46,613 bases of DNA from Bdellovibrionales bacterium (lineage in GTDB: Bacteria; Bdellovibrionota; Bdellovibrionia; Bdellovibrionales; UBA1609), in the NCBI GenBank assembly GCA_007128005.1, contig SKYF01000080.1, positions 1-46,613 on the forward strand, given 5' to 3'. Below are positions 9,767 through 21,277 of this stretch, piece by piece (the stretch's first letter is position 1; the number at the start of each line of letters is the position of its first letter). Position numbers and translations under genes: made by a program. The notes under the pieces are model-generated. The model did no database searches. It saw nothing but the letters and a program-made list of their open reading frames with translations, and was not told the origin of the DNA.

Positions 9767-12700
9767 TTAAGACATCTGGGTGAGGTTGAGCGGGCTGACT
9801 TGGATCTTTCCACTCATTTTTCTCTTAAGGGCCAGAACAAAGGCCTCAGCCGCATCACTTTCCGTGATACAGGGAACTGCATAATCAACACAACTGCGTC
9901 GAATTCCAAAACTGGCCTCTATTGAAGTCCGACCTGATGTGGTGTTGATCACAAAAGCCACTTCGCCGGAGCGGATACGATCCACACAATGAGGGCGTCC
10001 CTCGTGAACCTTCTTCACCACCTCGCAGTTCAACCCCTGCGAGCTCAAGAGTTGTGCCGTTCCCTGGGTTGCGGAGAGGCTATAGCCCATGGCAACCAAC
10101 TCTCTGGCCAAGGGCAAGAGCTCCTCCTTGTCCTTTTCTCTCAAAGACAGGAAAACCTCACCTGAATCCGGCAATATAAAATGGCTTGAGACAAAGGCCT
10201 TTTCCAAGGCCTCGGCATAGTCCTCGCCCCTTCCCATGGACTCACCCGTAGATTTCATCTCTGGGCCCAATATGGAGTCAGCCTCGGCAAACTTCTTAAA
10301 GGGAAAAACCACGCCCTTGACGCAGACCTTTTCCATTTGCCTCCAGTCAAATCTCTCAGGTCTAACTTCAGTTTTATTTAAACCCAAGATGGCCTTGACA
10401 CCGAGGTCCACCAGGGGCACTCCCGCTGCCTTGGCAATGAAAGGCACACTGCGAGAGCTTCTGGGGTTGGCTTCAAGCATATAGATTTCGTCATCTCTGA
10501 TGGCCAACTGAAGGTTAAGAAACCCCAAAATTCCCAATGAGTTTCCCAACTCCAAGGAAAGAGCTTCTATCTTGCGACCCACCTCATCTTTCAACCTCTG
10601 AGGAGGCAAAACCCCCATGCTATCACCACTGTGCACTCCAGCGGCCTCAATATGCTCAATGACTCCCCCCACCACTGACCAGTCTGATCCCCTAACCAGA
10701 TCCACGTCTACCTCTAGAGCCCGGTCTAGAAACTGATCCATTAAGCAGGGATTTTTTTCCGAAACGAAAGCCCCATGCCGCTCAAAATAGGACTCCAACT
10801 CATCCAAACTCTCAATAATCTCCATTCGCCGCCCTCCCAGCACATAACTGGGTCGACAAATCAGAGGGTAGCCAATCTGCTCAGAAATCTCACGGGCCTG
10901 CTCCAGCGACTGGGCCATTCCGGACTGGGGAATCTGAAAACCCAGCGTTCTACAGACCTCAATAAATTTTCCCCTGTCCTCAGCAAGATCTATAGTGTCA
11001 AGACTTGAGCCCAAGAGCTCAAAGCCATCCTCCACCAAGCCGGGCGCCAAGGTGATGGGTGTTTGCCCTCCCAGTTGAGCGACAAAGCCTAGGGGTTGGA
11101 TATGTCGCAGAACCTCTCCCACATGCTCTCGGGTGAGGGGCTCAAAAAATAGTTCGTCTGACGTGTCATAATCCGTTGAAACTGTTTCAGGATTGGAGTT
11201 GATCATGGCCACTCTATAACCATTTTTTTGAAACTGTTTTACGCTCCGCACACAACTGTAATCAAATTCAATTCCCTGGCCAATTCGGTTGGGGCCACTG
11301 CCGAGAAGGGCCACAAGGCGATCTCCACTTTGTCGCTGTTGAGCTTTGCCCCAGTAGGTTGAGTAATAATAGGGGGTGCTAGAAGCAAATTCCCCCGCAC
11401 AGGTATCTACTTGGGAGAAGAAAGGCTCTATGCCCCACTGCCTGCGCAAACTACGCACCTCTTCAAAACTCAGACCTTTCAACTCTCCAAGGGACTGATC
11501 CGAAAACCCTTTGCGCTTTGCTCTCAAAAGAATTTCTGGAGTGAACTCAGGCAATTGCTCCAGCTTCTTCTCCATCTCAACCAAATCACTGATCTGCTCC
11601 AAAAACCAGGAATCTATCTGGGTCTTTTCCCTGACTTCATCGATGCTCCACCCCTGACGAAAGGCCTCAGCTATGTAAAGCAATCTGCGACTGTTGGGAA
11701 AGGCCAGTTGAGATTCAATGAAACTCACCGGATGAAAGCCTCTCTCGTCAGCCTCCATCGAAAGTAAAGCCTTCTGCAAAGACTCTTGAAAAGTGCGGCC
11801 TATTCCCATGACCTCTCCCACACTTTTCATATGAGTGGATAAGATGTCCTTGGCTCCAGCAAACTTCTCAAAGGCAAAGCGAGGAATCTTCGTTACCACG
11901 TAGTCCAAGGCGGGCTCGTAACAACAGGGGGTTGTCCCAGTGATATCATTGCGAAGCTCATCTAAGCGGTAACCCACCGCAAGCAGCGCTGCAATCTTAG
12001 CAATAGGAAAACCTGTTGCCTTGCTCGCCAGAGCAGAAGACCTTGACACCCTAGGGTTCATTTCAATAACAACTCTCTCCCCTGTTTCTGGGTGAACTGC
12101 AAACTGGACATTGGCCCCTCCCGTTTCAACTCCCACGGCCTCAATGATTTTTCGGGCCTCGTTACGCATGGCCTGATATTCAGCATCGGACAGTGTCTGC
12201 TGAGGCGCCACAGTAATACTGTCTCCTGTGTGCACTCCACAGGGATCCATGTTCTCAATCGAGCAGATAGTGACAAAGGTCCCTGCGCGATCCCGCATCA
12301 CCTCAAGTTCAAACTCTTTCCAACCCAAAATACTCTCTTCAACTAAAACCTCATTGGTGGGGCTCTCACGCAAGGCCTGAACCAGCTTATGCTCGTATTC
12401 CTCTCGGGAATAGGCCACACCACCCCCTCCGCCCCCTAGCGTATAATTAGGCCTTAGGATCAAGGGCAAACCAAAGCGATCAGCCAACTCTAGGCCCTGC
12501 TCAAAGCTTCGCACCATTTCGCTTTGTGGAGCCCTCGCGCCCACTGAGTTGAGAATCTCTTTGAATCTCTCCCTGTCTTCCGCAGCCCGGATCGTCTCTG
12601 GGCGCGCCCCAAGCATCTCTACACCCAAGCGGCTCAATACTCCCTGTTGATCCAAAGCCAAGGCCAAGTTGAGAGCCGTTTGCCCTCCCAGGGTTGGAAT

Positions 12701-12958
12701 CAGAGCATCTGGTCTTTCTAGCTCTAAAACTTTTTCCACATAGGCTGGGGTTAAAGGTTCCACATAAACACGAGTGGCCAGTTCCGGGTCGGTCATGATT
12801 GTAGCCGGATTGGAGTTGATCAAAATCACCTCCAAGCCCTCCTTCATCAGAGCCTTACAGGCCTGGGTACCCGAGTAATCAAACTCACAGGCCTGACCAA
12901 TCACAATGGGTCCACTTCCCAAAATTACAACTTTTTGAATATGCTTAGCTCTTGGCAA
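9767..12958 (-). CDS. carB: Carbamoyl-phosphate synthase large subunit
   Basis: 1063 aa; two ATP-grasp halves ([56 protein letters not shown]), C-terminal MGS-like domain. Confidence 0.98.
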   Translation of the reverse strand: MPRAKHIQKVVILGSGPIVIGQACEFDYSGTQACKALMKEGLEVILINSNPATIMTDPELATRVYVEPLTPAYVEKVLELERPDALIPTLGGQTALNLALALDQQGVLSRLGVEMLGARPETIRAAEDRERFKEILNSVGARAPQSEMVRSFEQGLELADRFGLPLILRPNYTLGGGGGGVAYSREEYEHKLVQALRESPTNEVLVEESILGWKEFELEVMRDRAGTFVTICSIENMDPCGVHTGDSITVAPQQTLSDAEYQAMRNEARKIIEAVGVETGGANVQFAVHPETGERVVIEMNPRVSRSSALASKATGFPIAKIAALLAVGYRLDELRNDITGTTPCCYEPALDYVVTKIPRFAFEKFAGAKDILSTHMKSVGEVMGIGRTFQESLQKALLSMEADERGFHPVSFIESQLAFPNSRRLLYIAEAFRQGWSIDEVREKTQIDSWFLEQISDLVEMEKKLEQLPEFTPEILLRAKRKGFSDQSLGELKGLSFEEVRSLRRQWGIEPFFSQVDTCAGEFASSTPYYYSTYWGKAQQRQSGDRLVALLGSGPNRIGQGIEFDYSCVRSVKQFQKNGYRVAMINSNPETVSTDYDTSDELFFEPLTREHVGEVLRHIQPLGFVAQLGGQTPITLAPGLVEDGFELLGSSLDTIDLAEDRGKFIEVCRTLGFQIPQSGMAQSLEQAREISEQIGYPLICRPSYVLGGRRMEIIESLDELESYFERHGAFVSEKNPCLMDQFLDRALEVDVDLVRGSDWSVVGGVIEHIEAAGVHSGDSMGVLPPQRLKDEVGRKIEALSLELGNSLGILGFLNLQLAIRDDEIYMLEANPRSSRSVPFIAKAAGVPLVDLGVKAILGLNKTEVRPERFDWRQMEKVCVKGVVFPFKKFAEADSILGPEMKSTGESMGRGEDYAEALEKAFVSSHFILPDSGEVFLSLREKDKEELLPLARELVAMGYSLSATQGTAQLLSSQGLNCEVVKKVHEGRPHCVDRIRSGEVAFVINTTSGRTSIEASFGIRRSCVDYAVPCITESDAAEAFVLALKRKMSGKIQVSPLNLTQMS

Positions 12959-12959
12959 T

Positions 12960-13616
12960 TTATAGCCTCAACTTTGACTCATTCGAGTATATTTCTAAGA
13001 CATCTACATGACGATACTGATCATACTTGCTGCGCATTCGAAACAGCCGGGCAATCAATCTTTTTCTCGCCTCCGACTGCTCCTCTGCAGGCAACTTTTT
13101 TACATCTTTGACTTCCTTGAGAATAAACTTATATGCCTGAGCCGGATGAAAACAAAAAGCTTTGGAGAATAAAAAGTAATCCTCATGGGGAATAATTCTA
13201 GCCTCAAAAACTTGCCCACGATCAAACCCCTCGGTCACAGGGGAATTCTTAACAATATGTTTGTAGCCCGAAAATAGATCCTGAATATGAACGTCAGATC
13301 CCTTTATTTTTTTAAATTCAAACAGGCTGTGTCGATGGTTTATCAGGTTGACCAGAGCCCCCTGCTCTTCCGGAGTGAGCTTTAGCCCCTGCTCCCTTGC
13401 AGCCAATTCCACTGGAGTTCTTTGACTCTGTTTGTCGGTACGTGAAAATACATACCAGTCCATAAACTGGCCTGCCTTCCACTCGAACTCATCGCTGGTC
13501 TCATCAAAAACACCCGCCTGCTCAAAAAACTCCTTTTTAGCCTGAATCACCTCTGGAGTGTGATCTCCCGAACTGTAGTGCTGCATGATTTTTTCAACTA
13601 GGTTTTCGTAAATCAT
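12960..13616 (-). CDS. Conserved-looking hypothetical protein encoded between carA and carB
   Basis: 218 aa ORF, starts within the carA stop (overlap 13613-13616) and ends 2 nt before carB; no family recognised. Confidence 0.85.
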   Translation of the reverse strand: MIYENLVEKIMQHYSSGDHTPEVIQAKKEFFEQAGVFDETSDEFEWKAGQFMDWYVFSRTDKQSQRTPVELAAREQGLKLTPEEQGALVNLINHRHSLFEFKKIKGSDVHIQDLFSGYKHIVKNSPVTEGFDRGQVFEARIIPHEDYFLFSKAFCFHPAQAYKFILKEVKDVKKLPAEEQSEARKRLIARLFRMRSKYDQYRHVDVLEIYSNESKLRL

Positions 13617-14686
13617 TGGATCTGCTTTATAAAAAAATCAAAGAGAGCCTCGGCATCATGGGGACCTGGCCGGCTTTCAGGGTGAAACTGAACCCCCAGA
13701 CAGCGCGAGGACTCTGAAAAAATACCCGCAACACTTCCATCATTCAAGTTGATATGAGTGACCCTCACGCCTTTGGGCAAAGTCTCCCTGTCCACCGCAT
13801 AACCATGATTCTGGCTGGTGACATAGACCCGGTTGAGCAGCTCATCCCTAATGGGATGATTGGCCCCTCGATGTCCAAACTTGAGGCGATAGGTCTTTGC
13901 CCCCAGAGCGCGGGCCAAAATTTGATGACCCATACATATCCCAAAAATGAACTTTTTCCCCAAAAGAGCCTGAACCGTTTCAGCGGCCTGCACCACTTTC
14001 GCGGGGTCTCCGGGACCATTTGAGAGAAAGACCCCGTCTGGCCCCCAAGCCATAACTTCCTCTGCTGGAGTTCGACTGGGAAAGACCCGCAATGCCGAGC
14101 AGCGAGATTGCAGCTCCCGAAGACTGTTTTCCTTACAGCCAAAATCCAAGACAGCCACCTTGGGGCCTTGAGACAGCAACCCCTTCAGGTCCTCAACCGA
14201 ATTCCGGCTCACTGCATTCACCCAATCGCCGGGGCCACGCTGCGCCTCAGAAATTAATGCTTTTGCCCTTTTGCGAGCATCCTCTTGGTCTGAACCTTTC
14301 ACCATGGCCCCCCAACAGGTGCCTCGTTCGCGCAGCGTCAAAGTTAGAGTCCTGGTGTCCACTTCACTCATGGTGGGGATAGAGTGTTCCTTGAGTCTGT
14401 CCACCCAGCCTCGTTCGCGCTGTGATTCCTGCATCACCAAACAGACAAATCCAGAAATCCATAGCTTCCGAGACTCCCAGATACTGGCGTCCACACCATA
14501 ATTCCCCTGCATAGGGGCCGTGATCATAAGAATTTGCTGGAAATAGGACGGGTCGGTGGCCATTTCTTCGTAACCACTGTGGGAGGTGTTAAAAACCACC
14601 TCTCCTGCCCTTTCCTGCCCCCCATGCCAAACTCCCGGAAAACACTCTCCCGAGTCCAAGACAAGAAAGGCAGAACCTTGATTCAC
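13613..14686 (-). CDS. carA: Carbamoyl-phosphate synthase small subunit
   Basis: VFNTSHSGYEEMATDPSYFQQILMITAPMQGNYG; glutamine amidotransferase motifs GICMGHQILARALGA and GVQFHPES. Confidence 0.97.
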   Translation of the reverse strand: MNQGSAFLVLDSGECFPGVWHGGQERAGEVVFNTSHSGYEEMATDPSYFQQILMITAPMQGNYGVDASIWESRKLWISGFVCLVMQESQRERGWVDRLKEHSIPTMSEVDTRTLTLTLRERGTCWGAMVKGSDQEDARKRAKALISEAQRGPGDWVNAVSRNSVEDLKGLLSQGPKVAVLDFGCKENSLRELQSRCSALRVFPSRTPAEEVMAWGPDGVFLSNGPGDPAKVVQAAETVQALLGKKFIFGICMGHQILARALGAKTYRLKFGHRGANHPIRDELLNRVYVTSQNHGYAVDRETLPKGVRVTHINLNDGSVAGIFSESSRCLGVQFHPESRPGPHDAEALFDFFIKQIQ

Positions 14687-15654
14687 TGCTCTTTTACCTC
14701 AAGTCCCAACATCATCGTTAGCAGCGCAGCACGAATAAAGACACCATTTTCCACCTGCTCGAGAATCTTATTCCGTGGATCTTTTAGGACTGTCGAGGAA
14801 ATCTCAATTCCTCGAATCACGGGTCCCGGATGCAGAAGAAGCCCATCTGGCACCAGACACTCCAATTGACTGGTGCCTATCCTGTAACGCTCCCTGTATT
14901 CTGCCATGGAGAGCCCTATCCCCTTAGCAGTGTGCCTCTCCTTCTGTATGCGTAAACCCATACATACAGTGGCCCACCTCAATGCTTCCTCAAGATCATC
15001 AAAGCGCTGCACCTGCTTCCACCGGCCGTCCTTAGGGGCAAACTCCGGTGGTGCACAGTAGGCCACATCAGCTCCAAGCTGCTGCAGCAAGGTTAAATTC
15101 GAATTCGCCACACGACTGTGAAGTACATCGCCAACAATCACCACTCTCTGATTTTCAAGATCCCCACGATTTTCCAAAATTGTAAAGGCATCCAGGAGAG
15201 CCTGCGAGGGGTGCTCCCTAGTGCCACTGCCTGCATTGATCACAGGGACATTGAGCTCTGACAGACACTCATCCATTTCATCGGATATCCCATAACGAAC
15301 GCAGAGAACATCCGGGCTCATAGCTGCAATATTTTTAATTGTATCCGCCAGAGACTCACCCTTGCTCACGCTGGAGATTGCAAGGTTGTCAAAGGTTGTG
15401 GCTTTTATTCCTATACGGTAGGCCGCCAGTTGAAAGCTCAATCGCGTTCTCGTGCTGGGTTCAAAGAAAGCCACCGCCAAGACCATCTGATCGACCCCAT
15501 CCCCACTGACGAGGTGATTGAACTTTCTGCGCTTTTTGAACTCCTCTTTAAAAAGCCGAGCCCTCTTGAAAATATGCCCGATTTCGTCAATAGATAGCTG
15601 GCTGGTGGAGATAAAGGATTGGTCTTTGAGTTTCATCGCCGAAACTATACTCAA
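14683..15654 (-). CDS. pyrB: Aspartate carbamoyltransferase catalytic subunit
   Basis: FFEPSTRTRLSFQLAA, GSGTREHPSQALLDAFTI, LLHPGPVIRGIEI; overlaps carA by 4 nt. Confidence 0.95.
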   Translation of the reverse strand: MSIVSAMKLKDQSFISTSQLSIDEIGHIFKRARLFKEEFKKRRKFNHLVSGDGVDQMVLAVAFFEPSTRTRLSFQLAAYRIGIKATTFDNLAISSVSKGESLADTIKNIAAMSPDVLCVRYGISDEMDECLSELNVPVINAGSGTREHPSQALLDAFTILENRGDLENQRVVIVGDVLHSRVANSNLTLLQQLGADVAYCAPPEFAPKDGRWKQVQRFDDLEEALRWATVCMGLRIQKERHTAKGIGLSMAEYRERYRIGTSQLECLVPDGLLLHPGPVIRGIEISSTVLKDPRNKILEQVENGVFIRAALLTMMLGLEVKEQ

Positions 15655-15669
15655 CCCCCCTAGACCCAG

Positions 15670-16278
15670 TCAATGAATCCACTGAAAAAGACGCTCCCAA
15701 CGCACCGAGGGCCATTGCCTGTGCTCTGTCCCCCTGTCCCAATCTAAGGATAGCCAAATCATAAGAACCCTGCCGTCCAAATCCTCAACCCTAACGGCCC
15801 CCCAAGATCTGGAGTCTTCTGGGCTCTGCAAATCATCTGAAAGAGCAAAAAAATGCCCGGGAGGCACCACAACAGGGCCATAGGCAGCCAAACCAGCTGA
15901 AGCAGGGGGGAACCCCTGAGCTTTCTCATTGATGAAGAGCCCGCCTTCCCTGATCTCAAGCCTGTCCCCCTCCACTGCGGCCACTCTTTTCAGACAGCGC
16001 TTTTGCCTAAAACCTGGGCAGCGAAAAACCACTATCTCACCTCGTTTTGGCGGACGGCCCTGCCATGTCTTTTTCTCGACAAAGGGCCAACGCAGCCCAA
16101 AGGGAATTTTGTAGGCGAGGACAAAATCTCCCCTTACCAAGGTGGGAGCCATACGATCCGAGGGAATCCGATAGGCCCCGACAACAAATAATCTCACCAG
16201 CAAAGCCAAGACAATGGCGAGAATCAGACTTTCAGCGTAGTCACGCAGAACAATTCTAAGGGACTCACTCAATCCCAT
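15670..16278 (-). CDS. Signal peptidase I-like paralog, predicted catalytically inactive (Ser to Arg)
   Basis: S26 fold motifs AYRIPSDRMAPTLVRGDFVLAYKIPFGLRWPF, CLKRVAAVEGD, DSRSWGAV; expected PSGSM reads PSDRM (R42). Confidence 0.88.
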   Translation of the reverse strand: MGLSESLRIVLRDYAESLILAIVLALLVRLFVVGAYRIPSDRMAPTLVRGDFVLAYKIPFGLRWPFVEKKTWQGRPPKRGEIVVFRCPGFRQKRCLKRVAAVEGDRLEIREGGLFINEKAQGFPPASAGLAAYGPVVVPPGHFFALSDDLQSPEDSRSWGAVRVEDLDGRVLMIWLSLDWDRGTEHRQWPSVRWERLFQWIH

Positions 16279-17020
16279 GAAAAAACCGATTCCAGCGCAA
16301 CTTCAGTGGATGACACAGAAATGGTAAAAAAGGCAAGGTCTCCTCACAGCTCAGCCAAACAAACATGGCTCGTCCCAAAAGCTTATCTTCAGGCCAACTC
16401 CCCCAAGCTCGACTGTCCTTGGAATTATCGCGACTGTCACCCATCAAAAACAGGTGACCATCAGGAACAATAAAAGGGCGATCACTCCACCGATAGCTTT
16501 GCTTCATAAACATAACCCGATAAGAGCCTGCGTCCAGAGTCTCCTCGTAAAACCTAAAGACATCAAAAGGCCCACCCAAGTCAGCTGGGGTCGCAGGATA
16601 ATAAGGGGCCTGATCCCCATTTTCCGGCGAGGGCAAAGCCGTTCTAGGCACTGGCTCCCCATTGATAATCAGCTCCCCGTCTGAGCTGTATTCCACCTTA
16701 TCCCCCCCAATACCTATCACCCTCTTGATCATAAAGTACTCTGAGCTGTTGGGAGCATAGGGCTCTTTAAAGCGAAAGACGACGACTTCTCCTCTTTTGG
16801 GACTGTCTCGCTTTAAAAGCCAACGGTCCGTAAAAGGGACACGCACTCCGTAGGCCAATTTATTTACCAAAATATGATCATGAATCAAAAGAGTGGGAAT
16901 CATGCTCCCTGATGGAATCACATAGGGCTCCACCAAGAGCCAACGCAAAGTGAGTATGGCTAGTATAGCTAAAGCAAACGATAGGAAACTTGAAGCTAGG
17001 CTCTGTCTATTCTCATCCAT
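16265..17020 (-). CDS. lepB: Signal peptidase I
   Basis: VIPSGSMIPTLLIHDHILVNKLAYGVRVPF, FMIKRVIGIGGDKV, GDSRDNSKDSRAWG. Confidence 0.95.
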   Translation of the reverse strand: MDENRQSLASSFLSFALAILAILTLRWLLVEPYVIPSGSMIPTLLIHDHILVNKLAYGVRVPFTDRWLLKRDSPKRGEVVVFRFKEPYAPNSSEYFMIKRVIGIGGDKVEYSSDGELIINGEPVPRTALPSPENGDQAPYYPATPADLGGPFDVFRFYEETLDAGSYRVMFMKQSYRWSDRPFIVPDGHLFLMGDSRDNSKDSRAWGSWPEDKLLGRAMFVWLSCEETLPFLPFLCHPLKLRWNRFFHGIE

Positions 17021-17041
17021 TTATCCCCACCTCTGTGCCGA

Positions 17042-17803
17042 TTACTGCACTCTATGAAAGAACCGCCCCCACCGCAAATGAAAGGGGTGACATAAAAAGG
17101 TCAAAACAGGGAGCGTCTGTTCACAACTCAGCCAAACGAACATGGCCCTACCCACCAAGTGATCTCTAGGCACAAAGCGCTTATCCTCCCCCCAAGCCCG
17201 ACTGTCTTGCGAGTTGTCTCGATTGTCTCCCAACACAAAAAAATGCCCTTCGGGTACGGTGTAGGGCCCAAAAGAGAGGTTCACCGGCTCTCCTTTGCGC
17301 AAGAGTGTGCTGTACGTGCGCTCTCCTAAGGACTCCTCCCAATGCACGTAGTTTTGCACAGCGCCTGACGCTTCCTCCCCCAAAAAGTCTGCATCCCTCA
17401 ACCAGGCTGCATCCCCAGCCCTCTTTTGGGGAACTCTTTTTTCCACTAAACGCTCATTCACATAGAGGTTTCCATTCTCATAAAAAATTCGGTCCCCTGA
17501 GACTCCAACAACCCTTTTTATGTAAAATTGGCTGATATCTTGGGGGTACTTAAATACGACAACCTCCCCGGGTTGAGGCTCGTTGAGTCTCACTATCCAC
17601 CTTTCGGTAAAAGGAACCCTCACCCCATAAACCACTTTATTCACAAATATGTGATCCCTTACCAATAGGGTGGGCAACATGCTGCCAGAGGGAATGACGT
17701 AGGCCTCCATAAAGGCCCAGCGGACAAGAAGAGCAATGGCTATGGCAATAATGAATGAGCCGAGGCCCTCGGTCCAAAACCTCCTTTTGCTCACCCTACT
17801 CAA
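17042..17803 (-). CDS. lepB: Signal peptidase I
   Basis: [58 protein letters not shown]. Confidence 0.95.
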   Translation of the reverse strand: MSRVSKRRFWTEGLGSFIIAIAIALLVRWAFMEAYVIPSGSMLPTLLVRDHIFVNKVVYGVRVPFTERWIVRLNEPQPGEVVVFKYPQDISQFYIKRVVGVSGDRIFYENGNLYVNERLVEKRVPQKRAGDAAWLRDADFLGEEASGAVQNYVHWEESLGERTYSTLLRKGEPVNLSFGPYTVPEGHFFVLGDNRDNSQDSRAWGEDKRFVPRDHLVGRAMFVWLSCEQTLPVLTFLCHPFHLRWGRFFHRVQ

Positions 17804-19599
17804 TCCTCCACTTTTAAGATTGCCAAAAACGCCTCCTGTGGAACCTCCACTCGGCCAATCTGCTTCATACGTTTTTTACCCTCTTTTTGCCGTTCAAGAA
17901 GTTTGCGCTTTCTACTAATATCGCCCCCATAGCATTTTGCTGTCACGTCTTTTCTCAAAGCCCCTATGGTTTCACGAGCTATGATCTTGGCTCCCACGGC
18001 AGCCTGAATCGCAACTTGAAACTGCTGCCGGGGAATCACCTCTTTGAGCTTAGCTACAAGAGCTCTGCCTCGAGCATAGGCCTTGGATCGGTGAACAATC
18101 ACCGAAAGAGCATCCACAGGCTCGGTGTTGAGAAGAATGTCCATTTTTACTAAGTCGGCAGTTTCATAGCCTACCAACTCATACTCCATCGATGCATAGC
18201 CCTTAGAGATCGACTTCAAGCGATCATAAAAATCCATCACCATTTCATTGAGCGGAAGTTTATACTCAATCACAACCTTGGTGGAGGTAATGTACTCCAT
18301 CTTTTGCTGAAGGCCTCTTTTTTCCTCACAGAGCTTGAGAATGCCCCCAATGTACTCAGAAGGCGTGTGCAAGCTGAGTTTTACATAGGGCTCTTCAAGA
18401 TGCTCAATCAAATTGGCCGCAGGCAACTGGGCAGGGTTCTCCAACTCGAACTGCTCACCCCCAGTCGTGAATACCTTATAAACCACCGATGGAGCCGTCG
18501 TGATCAAGTCCAAGTTGAACTCGCGCTCCAATCTCTCCTGAACGATCTCCATATGCAGTAAACCTAAAAAGCCACAGCGAAAGCCAAAACCTAGCGCCGC
18601 AGACTTCTCTGTTTCAAAGCTCAAACTGGAGTCATTGAGGGTCAGCTTTTCTAAGGCTTCTTTTAGAGCCTCAAAATCTGAGGACTCTACAGGAAAAATC
18701 CCTGAAAACACCATGGGCTTCATCGGCTGAAAGCCCGGCAAGGGTGCTTGAGCCCCCTGCTTGGCGTGAGTGACTGTGTCCCCTACCTTGACATCGCGGA
18801 TATCTTTAATCCCACAGATAAAAAACCCAACTTCGCCCGCCGCCAAAGCCTCCATGGGTTGGGAGAAGGGAGCAAAAACCCCGAGCTTCAATATTTGATA
18901 GCTGCGATCTGTTTGCATAAAGCGGATCTGATCTCCCACCCGCACCTGTCCATCCACAATCCGACATAGGACGATCACGCCCTGATAAATATCAAACCAA
19001 GAGTCAAAGATAAGAGCCCTGAGGGGCAGTGCTCTGTCCGCCTTTGGAGGAGGAACTTTCTGAACAATGGCCTCAAGAATTTCGTCGATCCCCTTCATCT
19101 CTTTCGCACTGGCTAAAATAGCCTCAGAAGCATCTAAGCCAATAGCATCTTCGATCTGCTGCTTGACTCCATCGGGGTCTGCGGCAGGGAGATCAATTTT
19201 ATTGATCACCGGAATGATTTCTAAGTTATTATCTAGAGCCAGATACACATTGGCCAAAGTCTGCGCCTCTACTCCCTGAGCTGCGTCTACAACCAGGAGC
19301 GCCCCCTCACAGGCCGCCAAGGACCTCGAGACCTCATAGGAAAAATCCACATGTCCAGGAGTATCAATCAAGTTTAACTGGTACTCCAACCCATCACGAG
19401 CCCGATAAATCAAGCGGACCGTCTGGGCCTTAATAGTAATTCCCCTCTCACGCTCTAGATCCATATTGTCGAGAAATTGATTTTTTTTCTCACGATCAGA
19501 AAGCGTTCCGGTTGACTGAAGCAAGCAGTCCGCCAAAGTCGACTTCCCATGGTCAATGTGCGCTATAATTGAGAAGTTACGAATATTTTCCGGCTTCAT
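17800..19599 (-). CDS. lepA: Elongation factor 4 (LepA)
   Basis: [38 protein letters not shown]-terminal [21 protein letters not shown]. Confidence 0.98.
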   Translation of the reverse strand: MKPENIRNFSIIAHIDHGKSTLADCLLQSTGTLSDREKKNQFLDNMDLERERGITIKAQTVRLIYRARDGLEYQLNLIDTPGHVDFSYEVSRSLAACEGALLVVDAAQGVEAQTLANVYLALDNNLEIIPVINKIDLPAADPDGVKQQIEDAIGLDASEAILASAKEMKGIDEILEAIVQKVPPPKADRALPLRALIFDSWFDIYQGVIVLCRIVDGQVRVGDQIRFMQTDRSYQILKLGVFAPFSQPMEALAAGEVGFFICGIKDIRDVKVGDTVTHAKQGAQAPLPGFQPMKPMVFSGIFPVESSDFEALKEALEKLTLNDSSLSFETEKSAALGFGFRCGFLGLLHMEIVQERLEREFNLDLITTAPSVVYKVFTTGGEQFELENPAQLPAANLIEHLEEPYVKLSLHTPSEYIGGILKLCEEKRGLQQKMEYITSTKVVIEYKLPLNEMVMDFYDRLKSISKGYASMEYELVGYETADLVKMDILLNTEPVDALSVIVHRSKAYARGRALVAKLKEVIPRQQFQVAIQAAVGAKIIARETIGALRKDVTAKCYGGDISRKRKLLERQKEGKKRMKQIGRVEVPQEAFLAILKVED

Positions 19600-19614
19600 G
19601 GCCGCCCTTATTAT

Positions 19615-20778
19615 TTAAACTTTATTGACTGCTTCGCGCAGCTTATCCACTTTGTCCAGGCGCTCCCAAGTGAACTCCGGCTCCTCACGCCCAAAGTGGC
19701 CGTAGGTGGCCGTGGGGCGATAGCGCGGCTTGAGCAAGTCCAACTCTTCAATGATATCGGCAGGCTTTAGCGTCCAAACCTGTCGAACTGCCTTCTCTAG
19801 GGCCTCTGGCCCCAAGCTGCTTGTTCCAAAGTCGTTGACCATAATACTGACTGGCTCAGCAACCCCAATTGCATAGGCCACCTGGACCAAACACCTTTCA
19901 GCCAAACCTGCTGCTACCACATTCTTAGCAATGTGCCGGCAGGCATAAGTCGCCGAGCGATCCACCTTCGATGGGTCCTTGCCCGAAAAGGCTCCTCCAC
20001 CATGGGCCCCGTGCCCACCATAGGTGTCGACTATAATCTTCCGGCCGGTCAGTCCACAATCCCCTTGAGGCCCCCCTATCACAAATCGGCCCGTCGGGTT
20101 TATATGGAAACGGGTCTGAGCATCCATTAGCTCCCGTGGCACTACAGCGTTAATCAGCTCCTCAATAATAAAAGACTTTAACTGATCCTGACTGACATCC
20201 GGAGAGTGCTGGGTCGAAATCACAATCGAGTCGATCCTTTTCACTTTTCCGTCTTCATACTGAACCGTGACTTGGCTCTTGCTGTCCGGTCGCAAAAAAT
20301 CCACTCGCCCTGACTTGCGCAAATGTGCCAGTTCTCGCACAAGTTTATGGGACAGAGAGATGCTCAGGGGCATAAACTCCGGAGTTTCATTGATTGCATA
20401 TCCAAACATGATTCCCTGGTCACCAGCCCCTTGCTCTCGACCGTTGTCAACCCCCATAGCGATGTCGGGACTCTGCTGATCAATGGCTGTAAAAACAGCA
20501 CAGGAGTGGTGATCAAAACCCTTCTCGCTGCTGTCATAGCCAATATCTCGAACGACATCACGAACTGTCTTCTGCAAATCCACATGGGCCTGAGTGGAGA
20601 TCTCACCGGCCAAAGTGACAAAGCCTGTAGAAACCATAGTCTCACAGGCCACTCGACTCTTGGGGTCTTGAGCGAGCAAGGCATCCAGCACAGCATCGCT
20701 GATTTGGTCCGCCATCTTATCAGGATGACCTTCTGACACGGATTCACTAGAAAATAAGTAGTCTCTCATATTGCCCAT
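19615..20778 (-). CDS. metK: S-adenosylmethionine synthase
   Basis: [58 protein letters not shown]. Confidence 0.98.
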   Translation of the reverse strand: MGNMRDYLFSSESVSEGHPDKMADQISDAVLDALLAQDPKSRVACETMVSTGFVTLAGEISTQAHVDLQKTVRDVVRDIGYDSSEKGFDHHSCAVFTAIDQQSPDIAMGVDNGREQGAGDQGIMFGYAINETPEFMPLSISLSHKLVRELAHLRKSGRVDFLRPDSKSQVTVQYEDGKVKRIDSIVISTQHSPDVSQDQLKSFIIEELINAVVPRELMDAQTRFHINPTGRFVIGGPQGDCGLTGRKIIVDTYGGHGAHGGGAFSGKDPSKVDRSATYACRHIAKNVVAAGLAERCLVQVAYAIGVAEPVSIMVNDFGTSSLGPEALEKAVRQVWTLKPADIIEELDLLKPRYRPTATYGHFGREEPEFTWERLDKVDKLREAVNKV

Positions 20779-20787
20779 GCTCCACGG

Positions 20788-20877
20788 AAGTTCAGAGTTT
20801 TAGGTGTTGTTCAGAACTCGGGAACTTATCAACAGGAGTCCTAGGGGGTCAACCGAGAAAACCCCCAAGCCTCCCTG
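20788..20877 (-). promoter_or_regulatory. Two-hairpin metK 5' leader (possible regulatory RNA)
   Basis: Minus-strand arms AAGTTC..GAGTT / AACTC..GAACTT (20788-20827) and CAGG(G)AG..GGGGGT / ACCCCC..CTCCTG (20833-20877), directly upstream of metK. Confidence 0.45.
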
Positions 20878-20932
20878 GCCGGACAAATGAATGAAATGAA
20901 TACTTAGAGGAGAACAGAGACTCGCTCAAACC

Positions 20933-21277
20933 CTAGGCAGCCGCCTTGCGCCAGCGCTCCACCTTTTCCCAATGAGTATTAGGGTGGCACTTATGGTCCT
21001 GAATTCGGCTTTTCTTGCGAGCCATCTGCCGAGACATTCTCTCAAGAGCCATATCCACGGCCTCGTAAAAAGTCTCTCCACTGGCCCTTGCCCGAAGTTT
21101 CATATCTCCGCTGCGAAGGTGCATATCCACAAGATGCTCATTGTGCCCTGCGGTAAAAGTCACCGTGATTTCAAATGGCTTGGTTTGGTGTTTTCTGAGC
21201 CTGAAGGCTCTCTCCTCGAGATAATCGACAAGGTCATCTGACCAAGACATCTTGCGGAATTGGTAATCTAATCTCAT
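20933..21277 (-). CDS. hpf: Ribosome hibernation promoting factor, short form (HPF/RaiA family)
   Basis: 114 aa; VDYLEERAFRLRKHQTKPFEITVTFTAGHNEHLVDMHLRSGDMKLRARASGETFYEAVDMALERMSRQMARKKSR; adjacent to rpoN as in many proteobacteria. Confidence 0.92.
   Translation of the reverse strand: MRLDYQFRKMSWSDDLVDYLEERAFRLRKHQTKPFEITVTFTAGHNEHLVDMHLRSGDMKLRARASGETFYEAVDMALERMSRQMARKKSRIQDHKCHPNTHWEKVERWRKAAA

Noticed and set aside
20364-20747. 127-aa minus-strand ORF overlapping metK in another frame
   Set aside because: Alternative frame of metK, which is strongly supported.
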